Origin: Sphaerosporella brunnea
Taxonomy: Eukaryota; Ascomycota; Pezizomycetes; Pezizales; Pyronemataceae
Length of the DNA stretch: 64,000 nucleotides
Direction: 5' to 3'
NCBI GenBank assembly: GCA_008704415.1
Contig: VXIS01000198.1
Span: 1 to 64,000, forward strand
Position numbers and translations under genes: made by a program. Positions 43,836-55,438 of the stretch are shown here, piece after piece. Positions within the stretch are counted from its first letter, which is position 1; each line of letters begins with the position of its first letter. Below the pieces are notes generated by a model. It ran no database searches and was not told the origin of the DNA. It saw nothing but the letters and a program-made list of their open reading frames with translations.

Positions 43836-45120
43836 GAGGCTGTGGTAGGCAGTCGGAAGAGGGCCACTTTATATCCAGGAATTGCTAGTGCTCTATTCCA
43901 CTTTCTCTTGGGCTCCGGAGCCGAGCTCTAGGTAGCTCACACTAAAACAACCTTTTATACCGGTACCAGGAGCAATAATCTACTCACGCGGCCGAGTGCA
44001 AAGTCCAAAAAATTCTGATTAGCCCAGCAACGCCGCAAGCAACGAAGTGAAATAAACTGATGATTCCGTGATGGGAATGCTTTGTTGCACTTACTGTGAC
44101 TAGAAACAGAGCCCGCTGGGGGTGCGGCAGAAAGGTGGCTGCGAATTGGCATCGTGCAGCCATGCGGGCCATCTAGCGCGGCTGGCGGCGTTTCTTCACC
44201 TCTGATAATACCACCACACTTCGGCTGAGCAGCCAGCCCGCAGTTGCGCGGTTATATGCGAGGTCAGGGAGAATTCTAATGGCTCAATATTGAATTGATT
44301 TCTCTCCACTGCTTTTTGCAAAGCTGCAGCCCATCAGATTTTTCGGTGATTCGGTCGCGCATTGCCGCATCTGGTAATGAGCGGTCGCCAGTAGGCGATC
44401 GTTTCTTTCTTTCTCTCTTTCCTTGTCGGTGCTCCGGCTGGCGGGGCGGGGGAAGCGGGTGGCCGCAATTGAGGCATGAGATATTCTCCCCAAGGCGCGG
44501 CGGACCGGATTTGGGAGGCGGCGACTGGAGGGTCCGCCATAAGTCTACATCGGTTTCATGCGGGCAATCAACGTGATTACACACACAAACACACGGCTTT
44601 CTCCCCCCTGCTACCAGCTCGGCTGAGCATAAAAATTGCCCGCTGTCTACAGCCAGCCCACCCCAGCTTTTGAACCGGCTATTAGGAACACTGTATCTCG
44701 GGACGCCGCCACAGGCAGAACATCTGGGATCTAGACCGCCGCCTCTTACCAGCCTCACATCACTCTTCCGCATGTGCTTGCTCCGCTGATGCCTTCTGGG
44801 GCGCCTGTATGGGCCGGGGAGTTTGCACCCTAAAGGTGCACATATCTGTCTGACTCGGCGGCAACTTCTGCTCCTGCGCTCGCCTGGAATTACGATTCAT
44901 TTTGAGCCTTTTCAATTAAGCGGTGCGAAGGGGATGGATCGAGGACGGAACCACAGGACGTCACCCGCGGGAAACTTTGGGCGACTGCAGTGCGTTGGGA
45001 TCTCTGGAAGTTGAAAATGCATGAGTGATCCACCATGACGTCAACCACAAGTCAACTCAGAATTCAGAAATTCGAAAGTAAAAGTAAATCTAATACACAA
45101 CTCCTCAATCGCCAGTCGGC
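43836..45120. other. Gene-free stretch with old repeats
   Basis: 44171-44280 resembles 15430-15545 (GGCGTTTCTTCACCT, AATACCACCAC). 44470-44600 is the partner of the repeat at 32810. Nothing coding is recognised. Confidence 0.4.
44470..44600. repeat. Dispersed repeat copy (pair with 32810-32925)
   Basis: Diverged copy with the same block order, including GCATGAGATAT, CGGATTTGGGAGG and GATTACACACAC. Non-coding. Confidence 0.6.
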
Positions 45121-45541
45121 GAAAATTGAACCCTTACCCTCGCCTCCGACTATAAATACCGCCAGTTTCGCTCCTTTCCTTCTTCCTTTCTCATTAATAA
45201 TTTACAACAACAATAATAATACAACAATATAACGCTAAAATATATCAGCAAAATAATATTTCAGCACAATTATATATTAGCACAATAATATTTCAGCACA
45301 ATAATATTTCAGCACAATTATATAATATTTCAGCACAATTATATATCAGCACAATAATATTTCAGCACAATTATATACCAGCACAATAATATTTCAGCAC
45401 AATTATATAATATTTCAGCACAATTATATATCAGCACAAATAATATGTACAACAACACGCCAGAGGTTTTTTCCTGCGGGTTTCCTCTATAAAAAAACAT
45501 TGCTGCTCTGGCTTTATGCGAGAGAGTGAGGTTTTTTTTTG
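45121..45541 (+). repeat. T-element, subfamily II copy C
   Basis: TATAAATACCGCC is followed by a minisatellite (45240-45440) built from CAGCACAATAATATTT and CAGCACAATTATAT units, then CAGAGG...CCTGCGGG...CCTCTATAAA, the second hairpin GCTCT/AGAGAGT and a T-run. The middle is fully replaced relative to subfamily I. Confidence 0.85.
45240..45440. repeat. Minisatellite inside T-element copy C
   Basis: About ten AT-rich units of 15-20 bp centred on CAGCACAA. It lies exactly between the TATA box and the hairpin core. Confidence 0.85.
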
Positions 45542-46171
45542 TTTTTTTCCTAAAACATTTAATCGCAGGTTTATCACAAAGCCACCGAGCCTCGGTGCAT
45601 CAACATGGAAAACAGCGAACGTGCATCGTTGTGCTACAGTGCACCCTACTTGCCGTTCCGGTTCGCTCCGGCTTCGCTGACATGACGTCCCTGACTGACC
45701 GTAGGCAAACACAGTGTTGCCAATAGTCGGCCCAAAAGTCTCCGGCAGGTTGCTTACTGAATGTCCTAGATGGATCAAAAAAGAGACGACTTGCGGCTAG
45801 CTAGCGGGGGCGTCCCTGAGGGTTAGTGAGGCACTGCTTATCTGTTGTCTTCGAAGTTGTCACCTCCGTGTCTGTTACATATCACCACCACACTTCATAA
45901 TCAAACTATTTTTTCTGTGCAAACTCCAACACAGCGGGTGGAGAGAGGAGAGCAACTGCCCGGTCTGTTGACTTGAGCCGCCAAACAATATCTCCACGTC
46001 GCCAGATGGGAAACCCTATCTGGCAGCCTGGACCTGAGCATTCTGCTGATGCTTGCTTTCGTTCATCTCCGATAGCTTTATTGGTAAGGTTGGCATAGCA
46101 GATCAGTGATCCACTATGACTTGCTCCCCTCGAAAAAAAAACACGACTCACCATTCGACCCTGAGGGCGGC

Positions 46172-46637
46172 AAAAATGTAACCCTTACCCTCGACTATAG
46201 ATACCGCCCTTCCTGCTTTCTCATCTTTTAATAAATACAACGAGTCAACAGCCGTGTGGCGACCACACGGTGTGCAGTCATTAGTACAGCGCCACTTAAT
46301 AGGTACGTTGCAGTCAGGGCGTATATGTGTGAAACACGGCGCAGTTGCTTTCATTCAGTCGTCGCTAAAGCTCCTCCACGGCTCCGCTCCACAATGCGCC
46401 GCACAATCACAGCTAATCACTCAGCCTCTGGTAGGGTAAATTTTCCGTGTGTTGCACCACTTTGCTCTCTATAGTGATACAGCACAACAATAATAATAAT
46501 AACACAGCAGCAATAACACTAATACAACCACACAGCAGCAATAACACTAATACAGCCACACAGCAGAGCTTTTTACCTACGGGTTTCCTCTATAAAAACA
46601 TTGCTTCTCTGGCTGTATGCGAGGGGGTGAGGTTTTT
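46172..46637 (+). repeat. T-element, subfamily II copy D
   Basis: TATAGATACCGCCC, about 260 bp of extra sequence, then ACAACAATAATAATA and AGCAGCAATAACACTAATAC repeats, then ACCTACGGGT...CCTCTATAAA and the second hairpin. The outer helix has lost one pair (AGAGC against CCTCT). Confidence 0.75.
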
Positions 46638-47418
46638 GACTTGATTGAGATACATCTTTATCACCAAGGCGATGATTCGCTGCTCGTGAAGAGGGAGATC
46701 ATATCATACAGAGCGGGGTTGCATCCAGTTCCCGTCTCGTTTCACTTATCCAGCTCCAGAGTCCAGCCAGAGTTCAACTCAGGGCGCAAGACATCACCAT
46801 CGCACCAGCGCAGAACCCAATTGCAAGCAGAAGTAGTAGAGCGTAACTCGCCATGGTGCCAGTGCGGTCGGAGGTCAAACGCCTCTGTTTTTCAACCTCA
46901 CACTGATGGCAAGCGGGACTTGATGCCTTCGTCTCGGAGCAGTAGCCATCCTCTCCGCTCCTCGCCGAGATGCGTGCGTGCTCTTTACAACCTTGTGGCA
47001 GATTTTGCGAAGCTCGAAGGCAGAACTGCTTGCTAGATCTAGTTGTTGGCCACTCGCCCCAAAGGAAGCAAGGCGGGCTGAAGCCCCTCGCTGACGGCGG
47101 ATGGTCGCAGAATAGCAGGCGGGAGGTGGCGCAGTCAGTTTGCCAGGCTCCCTCTCGCTCACGCCTTCGGCTCGGCGATTCTCTCCTATGTAGCTATACA
47201 AGGCTAGGCCAAAATAGGAGGGATCGTAGATGAAGACGAGTAACAGGACAAAATGGAACGCCGACAACTTGAGGGGAGACAAACAAAAACACCGATACCG
47301 CCGGAAAGGGAGGAAGGCAACCTTGGTGCAGCCAGACTGGTCAAGGCCTTCGCTTTGAGGATTCGTAGTTCTCTTCTTCGAATACGCTGTCATGCTACTT
47401 CTGCTGGTTCTGCTGACA

Positions 47419-47548
47419 ATGGTGATGGTGTTGACGATGCTGCTGCTGCTGCTGCTGCTTTGACGATGCTGCTGCTGATGATGATGATAATGATGGTGAT
47501 GATGGTGATGATGGTGATGATGGTGATGATGACGATGATGAGGATAAT
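47419..47548. repeat. GCT/GAT compound microsatellite beside T-element copy 10
   Basis: Runs of GCTGCT, GATGAT and GGTGATGAT adjoin the hairpin end of the T-element. Translated His- or Gln-rich frames here are repeat artefacts. Confidence 0.85.
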
Positions 47549-47563
47549 GAATCGTAACCAAGT

Positions 47564-47850
47564 TAAAACTTCGCTCTCTCGCTTTCAGCCAGAGACGCGA
47601 TGTTTTATAGAGGAAAAACCCATCAAGGGGACAAAAACCTCTGCCACTGTTGGCTTGTTCTTTCTTCCACGTTTCGGGGGCCCTGCAGTATGCCATTTGC
47701 TCTTTCAATATAATTATTGTGCACAGTTTACACACTGTTCTTCTTTTTGTTTTGACGAGGGAAAGAAGAAAAGGGAGGAAGGAGGCGGTATCTATAGGCA
47801 GAGGATGAGGCTCTGCTGGGTTTAACCCCATTTTGGCCGCTTGAGGGCTG
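47564..47850 (-). repeat. T-element copy 10 (subfamily I)
   Basis: Full length, with the TATA box changed to TATAGATACCGCC in sense. It is the last minus-sense subfamily I copy; the next one, 850 bp away, is in the opposite orientation. Confidence 0.9.
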
Positions 47851-48701
47851 GACGAGGAGGAGTGTTAAGTCGTGCTTTAGGCATTGAATTTGCTTTGCTA
47901 ATTCCGAATACTGCAATTCAAAGTTGTCGTCACGGTGGATCACCCACCTTACTCCCCTGGCGATCATTGCTGGTTCTGATTCTGCTGCACACTGCATCTG
48001 ATCGATGATCGATGAATGCGAAAAGGTTCATGGGACCGACCCACAGAAGCACAGTGCAGTTTGCAAGTTTGCATTCCGGAAAGGCTTCACGGGAGAATGA
48101 GGCGACGAGTACTACTGACAGCACATCTGGCATTTTCGCTAGTGCAGGAACAGCGATAGAACACCTGTAGGGGCAGAAAAGTATGTGTAAACTGACTAAA
48201 CATGAACCATGAGGAGTAGCACGCCTCGACCGTTGGTCCGCAGGGGAGCATAGCCACCAAAGACTATCGACAAGTACTCTCTAAATACCGGTGGACTATT
48301 GAACCCACTTTCTCCACGGAGTAGGTGTACCAGTAGAGACAGGCAGGGCAACGCTATTGCCCACCATTCCTGGGGGAGGAATCATGGAGTTATTCTCGGA
48401 TTTCTGAGCAGCATGTGCACTCCACATGAAGCATGAGGGGTGGCAAGCCTCGTCAGGGGAGTAGCCGGTCAAGAGGGAGTTTTGTTGCATCCGGTGTACG
48501 ATGCATCAGATCGGTCTTCGCAGTCGTCACAAACCTAATCATTGCTGCTACTGAGCGCGATCATGAGCACGTAGGGGTTACTTCTTAAGCACCGTACCTT
48601 GTAGAAGCACGCCCTAGCACTCATATGACTGGATTGAGGGGTCCACCGTGATGACAACTTTGAATTGCAGTATTCAGAATTAGAAAATCAAATTTAAAGC
48701 A

Positions 48702-48988
48702 CTTAACCTCAAGCGGCCAAAATGGGGTTAAACCCAGCAGAGCCTCATCCTCGCCCTATAAATACCGCCTCCTTCCTCCTTCTCTTCTTTCCCTCGTCAA
48801 AACAAAAAGAAGAACAGTGTGTCAACTGTGCACAATAATTATATTGAAAGAGCAAATGGCATACTGCAGGGCCCCCGAAACGTGGAAGAAAGAACAAGCC
48901 AACAGTGGCAGAGGTTTTTGTCCCCTTGATGGGTTTTTCCTCTATAAAACATCGCGTCTCTGGCTGAAGGCGAGAGAGCGAGGTTTTA
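48702..48988 (+). repeat. T-element copy 11 (subfamily I)
   Basis: Full length with TATAAATACCGCC. It is followed by a CAT/ATC microsatellite and the GCGCCGCTTGCAGG flank module (inverted relative to 7020 and 7845). Confidence 0.9.
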
Positions 48989-49428
48989 GCTTGGTCACGA
49001 CTCATCATCCTCATCACCTCATCATCATCATCTTCATCATCACCATCACCGCCAGCAGCAGCAGCAAAGCGCCGCTTGCAGGTAAAGACGGTAATAGTGT
49101 GCAAACGAGTAGCGATTCACCAAGACATCGGCATGATTCTCAGCATCCTCGCCGGCCGGTAGAGTTTGGTTTGTACGGTTGGGATGTCGGATTTCCCCAT
49201 CCTTCAAGTTACCAAGTTACTTGACCTCCATTGAGCTCTCCCGTGACCGTCACGACCGGTTCCAATGGGTTACAATGGTCGCGTTCCGTCACGGACCGTC
49301 ATTCGACTTCCTCGGGTTAGGTGACTAGAGTGAGGGGGGTAATCCACAACTTTAAGTTGCAGCATCCGAATTGGGAAATCAAATTGAATGCCTGAAGCAC
49401 GACTTGGCACTCCTCCTCGTCCAGCCCT

Positions 49429-49714
49429 CAACCCTCAAGCGGCCAAAATGGGGTTAAACCCAGCAGAGCCTCATCCTCTGCCTATAAATACCGCCTTTTC
49501 CTCCCTTCCTCCTTTTTTCTCTCCTCGAGACAAAAAGAAGAACAGAGTGTAACAGTGCACATTAGTTATAGTGAAAGAGCAAATGGCATACTGCAGGGCC
49601 CCCGAAACGTGGAAGAAAGAACAAGCCAACAGTGGCAGAGGTTTTTGTCCCCTTGATGGGTTTTTCCTCTATAAAACATCGCGTCTCTGGCTGAAAGCGA
49701 GAGAGCGAGGTTTT
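49429..49714 (+). repeat. T-element copy 12 (subfamily I)
   Basis: Full length with TATAAATACCGCC. Upstream sequence (49147-49370) is the inverse of 6226-6365, so the flank module is conserved in both orientations. Confidence 0.9.
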
Positions 49715-49829
49715 AGACTTCTTCAAATGTACACGCCGGCGACAATCTTCTCCGATGATAAGTCACATTCTCGGCAATTGGTTCATCAGCACGCACCACG
49801 CGTTTCAAGGTGAGCGAGATCATCACTTT

Positions 49830-50690
49830 CAGCAGCCTACATAGCATAGAGAACAGTTGAATACAGCTATACCTTGCAAGAAGGAAAGGCTCTGGTCGGC
49901 ATAACGCTTCGCATACATAGCGGACACCTAAGTAGCATGCACGCCAGCGGTTGACTCGGTAATCCTCTCGCGACGCCGCCGACGCCGCAACAGTGATGAT
50001 GGATCGCCCACCAGATGGGGTCATGGCTGTGACGGCCACGCCGCAGTCCGCCCACCTCACCGAAAATCATAAACCAACCTACTGACTATTCCACTTGACA
50101 CCTCCTAGGCCTCGCTACGCCCAAATACTACGGCCTCATGTACACCTCAAACCACACACTGATTAGACTCTCAGCCTAGCGCTGTGGAAACCCCCCCCCT
50201 GAAGCTCATGATTGGGATTGAACCCAGTCTCGCGGTCCGGCCTGCGTTGCTGCCAGCGGAGAAGGCGAAGTCGTTTGCGCCGGGTTGTATTCGGGTCCAA
50301 TACCTGACGTAGCGAATGAAACCGCACCTCAAAGCAGTACCACCAGTGATGATGTGAACAGGCGCAGGCCCAGATTGTGGAAGGCGGTAAACTAGGCAGC
50401 GAGCGATGGCCCTGTTTACTTGAAGCAGATGGATAAAGTTGAAACTTTAGATTTTGGTGGGGTGGGTGGACTGCGGCACGGCGGTGCGGCGGCGGTGGCG
50501 CTCCCCGCATCTTCGCCGCCGGGCAGTCGGGCTTTCACTGTGAGCTCTTGGGATAAGCCTTCACGTAGCAGCAGGATCTCGCAGCCTGTTATAAACTAAG
50601 CGCAATCGTGATCATCAATCACATGCAGGCAATAGCCCGAGGTAGCAGAAACAACCACCAGCATAGCATTACTCATCATCGCCAGAGGAA
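49830..50690. other. Gene-free stretch between T-elements
   Basis: No domain, RNA gene or transposon end recognised. A GATTGGGATTGAACCCAG segment at 50212 recalls a tRNA T-arm, but the rest does not fold as a tRNA. Confidence 0.4.
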
Positions 50691-50752
50691 TAAGGCGGGT
50701 GATCTACCATGACGGCAACCAACTTAGAAAGCAAATTCAATGCCCAAAGCAC

Positions 50753-51038
50753 TCAACCTCAAGCGGCCAAAATGGGGTTAAACCCAGCAGAGCCTCATCC
50801 TCGCCCTATAAATACCGCCTCCTTCCTCCTTCTCTTCTTTCCCTCGTCAAAACAAAAAGAAGAACAGTGTGTAAACCGTGCACAATAATTATATTGAAAG
50901 AGCAAATGGCATACTGCAGGGCCCCCGAAACGTGGAAGAAAGAACAAGCCAACAGTGGCAGAGGTTTTTGTCCCCTTGATGGGTTTTTCCTCTATAAAAC
51001 ATTGCATCTCTGGCTGAAGGCGAGAGAGCGAGGTTTTA
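50753..51038 (+). repeat. T-element copy 13 (subfamily I)
   Basis: Full length with TATAAATACCGCC, followed by CAT and CAG runs and the alternative flank module ending near CTTCCGCCCTTTCCGGCGG (51260). Confidence 0.9.
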
Positions 51039-51450
51039 GCTTGGTCACGATTCATTATCCTCATCGTCATCATCACCATCATCACCATCATCACCATCAT
51101 TATCATCATCATCAGCAGCAGCAGCAGCAGCATCGTCAACACCATCACCATTGTCATCAGAACCAGCAGAAGTCGCATTACAGCGTATTCGAAGAAGACA
51201 ACTACGAATCCTCAAAGCAAAGGCCTTGACCAGTCTGGCTGCACCAAGGTTGCCTTCCGCCCTTTCCGGCGGTATCGATCATCAACCAGATGCAGTGTGC
51301 AGCAGAAACAGAACCAGCAGTAATTCCCATGATCGCCAGAGGAGTAAGATGGGTGATCCACCGTGATGAAACTTTGAATTGCAGTATTCGGAATTAGAAA
51401 ACAAATTCAATGCCTAAAGCACGGCTTGACACTCCTCCTTGTCCAGCTCT

Positions 51451-51736
51451 CAACCCTCAAGCGGCGAAAATGGGGTTAAACCCAGCAGAGCCTCATCCTC
51501 TGCCTATAAATACCGCCTCCTTCCTCCTTCTCTTCTTTCCCTCGTCAAAACAAAAAGAAGAACAGTGTGTCAACTGTGCACAACAATTACATTGAAAGAG
51601 CAAATGGCATACTGCAGGGCCCCCGAAACGTGGAAGAAAGAACAAGCCAACTGTGGCAGAGGTTTTTGTCCCCTTGATGGGTTTTTCCTCTATAAAACAT
51701 CGCGTCTATGGCTGAAGGCGAGAGAGCGAGGTTTTA
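51451..51736 (+). repeat. T-element copy 14 (subfamily I)
   Basis: Full length with TATAAATACCGCC. The hairpin region has CTATGG in place of CTCTGG, which weakens the second helix. Confidence 0.9.
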
Positions 51737-52587
51737 ACTTGGCCACGATTCATCGTCGTCATCATCGTCATCACCGCCAGGAGCAGCAGCAAAGCGTCGC
51801 TGGCAGGTAAAGATGGTAGTATTGTGCACAAGTAGCTATTCATCAAGACGGAGGTCGTTCATCGGCAGGATGCAGCAGGAATCATTGCGCTCGGTGGAGG
51901 ACCGCGTACCCACCCTTTCGCCACGGTATAGTCAGGCGCAGCGCACTAAATGGAGAGCGTCGACAGACCGCTGCCTGGTCCATTCCCATCGCGTCGCGGC
52001 AGTGCGGCTTTTGTTCGCTTTGTGGGTTGTTCTTCCATAAAACAGTACTTCCCTGGCTGCTGCCAGAGGATGGGTTTTAACTTCTTCTTCAACTGTACGC
52101 TGCACGTACTACGACAATGCATCCTCGAACTCTTCAGGCGCAGTTCGTTGGTCCTTCACGTTCTTGACGTTTGTCCCCAGTCCGAAATCTGCTACCAGCA
52201 GCATCGCCAGCAGTCTTCGCAGCTGTGGACCGTGCATCTCGTAGAAACTGTTGTCCGTTCGGGATGAGCAGTATGCCCCGTCTCCCCGCGTTGTCAAGTC
52301 GAAGTCCTCGGCAAGGACATAGGAGTCTCTCCACAGCAGAACGTCGGATGCTCGCCTCCATCTCCGTACGTATACGTCGCGCCGCGCCGGATTATCAATC
52401 TTGCTACAATACCTGGTGGCTTGCTTGCTTGCTTGCTTTCGTTTGCAGTAATTAGACTGGTTTCGGAAACCAGACGCAGCCGAGAGAGTGATCTTTCATG
52501 ACTGAAACATCCAAAACTTCAATTTCAAAATTTCAAAACCTGAATACGACCCAGCACTCCTCCTCCTCCTCCTTCCCAACCACTCGT

Positions 52588-53065
52588 CGGCCAAAATACC
52601 GGCCAAAACCTAACCCTCCGACTATAAATACCGCCCCTTTTCGCTGCTTCTTTTCTCATCTTTTAATAAATTCTATACAGCACAACAACAACTACAACAA
52701 CAACAACAATAATAATAATAACAACAATAATAATAACAACAATAATAATACAACAACAATAATAATATAAAAACAACAACAACAACAATAATAATAATAA
52801 CAACAATAATAATACAACAACAATAATAATATAACAACAACAACAATAATAATAATAACAACAATAATAATACAACAATAATAATAATATAAAAACAACA
52901 ACAACAATAATAATAACAACAATAATAATAAAACACAACAATAATAATACAACACAACAATAATAATCTGTACAGCAGAGGTTTTTTACCTGCGGGTTTT
53001 CCTCTATAAAAAAACATCGCTTCTCTGGCTGTATGCGAGGGAGTGAGGTTTTTTTTTTTTTTTTT
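52588..53065 (+). repeat. T-element, subfamily II copy E
   Basis: TATAAATACCGCC, a pyrimidine leader, about 300 bp of CAA/TAA microsatellite, then CAGAGG...ACCTGCGGGT...CCTCTATAAA, the second hairpin (TTCTCT with AGGGAG) and a run of about 20 T. The best-preserved subfamily II copy. Confidence 0.88.
52678..52970. repeat. CAA/TAA microsatellite inside T-element copy E
   Basis: Long imperfect trinucleotide array lying exactly between the TATA box/leader and the hairpin core. Confidence 0.9.
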
Positions 53066-53607
53066 AAAGCAACATCGCCACATACTATATCTGCATCATC
53101 AACCGCTTCATCAATATCCTTCTCGGTTATTATCACACAGCCTGATATCACCACCCATGGTTTCCTTTACCTCGAAGGTCAACGGTCCGTTCGCATCCCG
53201 TTTCTATGATTCCGCCGCCTCAGAAAATACTTCATATTGTGGCGCAAACAGCAGGAGAAGCTGTTGTTCCGCGCGACGAACGCGGCGAAGCTTAAGTCTT
53301 GCAGTTCGATCGCAGGATCAAGAGTCAAGACTTGAATCTACGCCAGAAGAGCGAACTGGCAATCTACAACAGGGGTAAAGGCGCTCGAGACAGCTCATGG
53401 CGGGGTTTCTGTCTAGCCACGTCGACGTCTGTCTAGTCTGGGTCCGACACCACGTCGTCACAGCCCATCATTCGTAAGCGAGTGAGCATCGATGTCGCGG
53501 GATATGACATCATAGCATCTCGACGTCAGCTTCGGCGAGCAACAACGTTACAAAACAAACAAACGAAAATCTCTCCATCCACCGCATCGCAAAGGGCGCA
53601 ATTCGCA

Positions 53608-54455
53608 ATGCCCAACACCGACGTTCTCCTAGTACCTCTCCCCCCCCTCCCTCTCAGTCCCCAGCCGCTAACACTCTTCACCCACAGTCGGGCGCGTTCG
53701 CAGCGCTCACAGTCGACCTCCTCGTCTACCCGCTCGACACGCTCAAGACGCGGCTGCAATCGCGCACGCACCGTCAGCTCCCGAAACTCCGGGGTCTCTA
53801 CCAAGGGCTCGGTCCAGTGATCCTAGCAACGCTCCCATCCGCGGGGATCTTCTTCAGCACGTACGAATTCGCGCGCTCACGGCTGCCGTCGCACGCACTC
53901 AGCGACTCCGCGGCGTCGGCGCTGGCCGAGGTGTGTTCGTGCGCGATCCTGACGCCGGCAGAGGTGATAAAGCAGAACGCGCAGGTGGTCGAGCAGCCGG
54001 GCGGAAGCGCTTCGTTGAGAGCTCTGCGCAACATCCGGAGGCCGCGCGATTTGTGGACTGGCTATGCTGCCCTCGTGGCAAGGAATCTGCCGTATACGGC
54101 CCTGCAGTTCCCAATGTTTGAGCTCTTGAAGCGGAGGCTGGTGTCGAAGCGCGCTGGTGTTGTGGAGACGACGGTGTGGGCTGGGGTTGCGGCCGGAAGC
54201 GCTGGCGCCGTGGCCGCGGTGGTTACGACCCCGGTGGATGTGGTCAAGACGAGGATTATGCTGAGTGTAGGGCACAAACGGAGTGTGAAAGAGGTGGTAG
54301 GAGAGGTATTGAGCGAGGAGGGAGTCAGGGGGCTCTTCAGAGGGGGCGCTTTAAGAGCCGTGTGGACCATGTTTGGGGCAGGCTTGTATCTTGGGGTCTA
54401 TGAAGGGTGCAAAGTGTGGTTTGGGAACGGGAGGAAGGACCAGGCGGTTGCTTAG
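53608..54455 (+). CDS. PET8: Mitochondrial S-adenosylmethionine carrier
   Basis: Exon 1 is 53608-53631 (MPNTDVLL), then a 56-nt intron (GTACCT...GCTAAC...CACAG) and exon 2 (53688-54455), for 263 residues. It has the three repeats of the mitochondrial carrier family, with signatures PLDTLKTR, TPAEVIKQ and TPVDVVKTR. The first repeat (LTVDLLVYPLDTLKTRLQS, then YQGLGPVILATLPSAGIFF) and second (AEVCSCAILTPAEVIKQNAQ) fit the SAM-carrier subgroup, which imports SAM into mitochondria. Length fits the group (about 260-290). The start is the only ATG that splices into the first helix. Confidence 0.88.
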
Positions 54456-55201
54456 GTTGCTTTCTTCAGCGGTGGATTCTCTTACACAAGTACTTAGACG
54501 ACGGTCACATAGAGCTTTGGTTAACGGTGTAAATAGAACTGTACAATATTGAGAAGTTAATCATCATCGTTTGCAAATGATATCCCACCGGATACAGGAA
54601 CCAGACATTACCACTCTATCAATTCATACTATTTACCTACAAAGACCGCAGTCCACAACCTGCAGCCTATCGAGGCCACCGCCACTACACCACGTTGCCC
54701 CATCTGCACGGGCATTATCTGGCCCATCTCCGGGAGTCTTCACTGTTTAAACATCTCCGCACCCACTAAGGAGGTAGACATTCAGCAGAAACTGAAAGCT
54801 CTGGGATATCACCTGTTGGCACCACCTGGAAGGAACAAGCCGTCCACAGCCTCTGTCACTTTTCCAAGTCCGCGTGTTGGTCAGCTTGCTTGAACAAAAC
54901 TAACCTATCGAACTACCCCACCCCAAGCAGCATCAGGTTGAGTGGACTAGCGGGAGCCATGGTGGATCAGAAACTCTCGAACATTAAAAAGCAGTTGGCA
55001 GGCAATGCATAGTATCATATAGAGAAGTCGCCCAAAAGGGTGGTAGTATTTCAAAAGTTTGCCGGCGAAACAGAGCCCTCTCTCGAACCGAGCAAACAAA
55101 CAAACAAAAACCAAGAAAAAAAAAACAGAACGCAATGAACGCCAACCGATTCCCAAAGATTCAACAGGGACTTCTTAAATTGGTAGATACTTCTTGAATA
55201 G
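54456..55201. other. Convergent intergenic region
   Basis: The SAM-carrier gene and the small zinc finger gene converge here. A short plus-strand piece (EVDIQQKLKALGYHLLAPPG near 54767) looks protein-like but has no supporting frame around it. Confidence 0.35.
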
Positions 55202-55438
55202 CTAGCCCAAGTAAACCGCACCCCAAGACGGATCCTCCTCTTCCTCGTCCTCCTGCACGGAAACTTCAACTTCAACCTTGGAACCGGGTTTCGAAGCGAC
55301 GCCCTGGCAGCACTCCGGGTACGTCTTTCCGGTCGGGTTGATGACGGCCGGGATCAACTTCGGAGTGTGCTTGCAGTTTCCGCACCAGCCGCGGCCGTGG
55401 GCGTTGTGGCAGTTGCAAAGGTGACAGGTCCAGACCAT
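55202..55438 (-). CDS. Small RanBP2-type zinc finger protein
   Basis: A single-exon frame of 78 residues. The N-terminus VWTCHLCNCHNAHGRGWCGN plus the next Cys matches the RanBP2-type zinc finger pattern W-x-C-x2-C-x3-N-x6-C-x2-C exactly (Trp3, Cys5, Cys8, Asn12, Cys19, Cys22). The middle has CCQGVAS, and the C-terminus is acidic (QEDEEEEDPSWG). Such fingers bind RNA or ubiquitin in known proteins; the role here is unknown. An extra exon upstream cannot be excluded. Confidence 0.65.
   Translation of the reverse strand: MVWTCHLCNCHNAHGRGWCGNCKHTPKLIPAVINPTGKTYPECCQGVASKPGSKVEVEVSVQEDEEEEDPSWGAVYLG

Noticed and set aside
46875..47831. Long minus-strand frame with a conserved MAYCRAPETWKKEQ segment and a poly-His stretch, also seen in the other subfamily I T-elements
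   Set aside because: The frame spans a repeat and its microsatellite; the same region is replaced by satellites in subfamily II and is disrupted in copy 1. Near-identical recent copies cannot show protein-level selection. I treat it as a by-product of the repeat, though a short peptide is not strictly excluded.
50200..50300. Possible tRNA from a T-arm-like GATTGGGATTGAACCC segment
   Set aside because: No matching acceptor stem, D-arm or anticodon arm could be placed on either strand.
4461..53065. T-elements as solo LTRs of a retrotransposon
   Set aside because: They contain a TATA box, but I found no TG...CA ends, no target duplications, no paired copies enclosing gag-pol, and middles that are freely replaced. 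A search of the whole genome could still reveal a parent element.
52498..53154. Poly-Asn frame on plus and Ile/Val/Cys-rich frames on minus
   Set aside because: Both are translations of the CAA/TAA microsatellite.
54660..54890. Short protein-like text on the plus strand (DIQQKLKALGYHLLAPPG)
   Set aside because: No start codon, no continuing frame and no splice sites that extend it.
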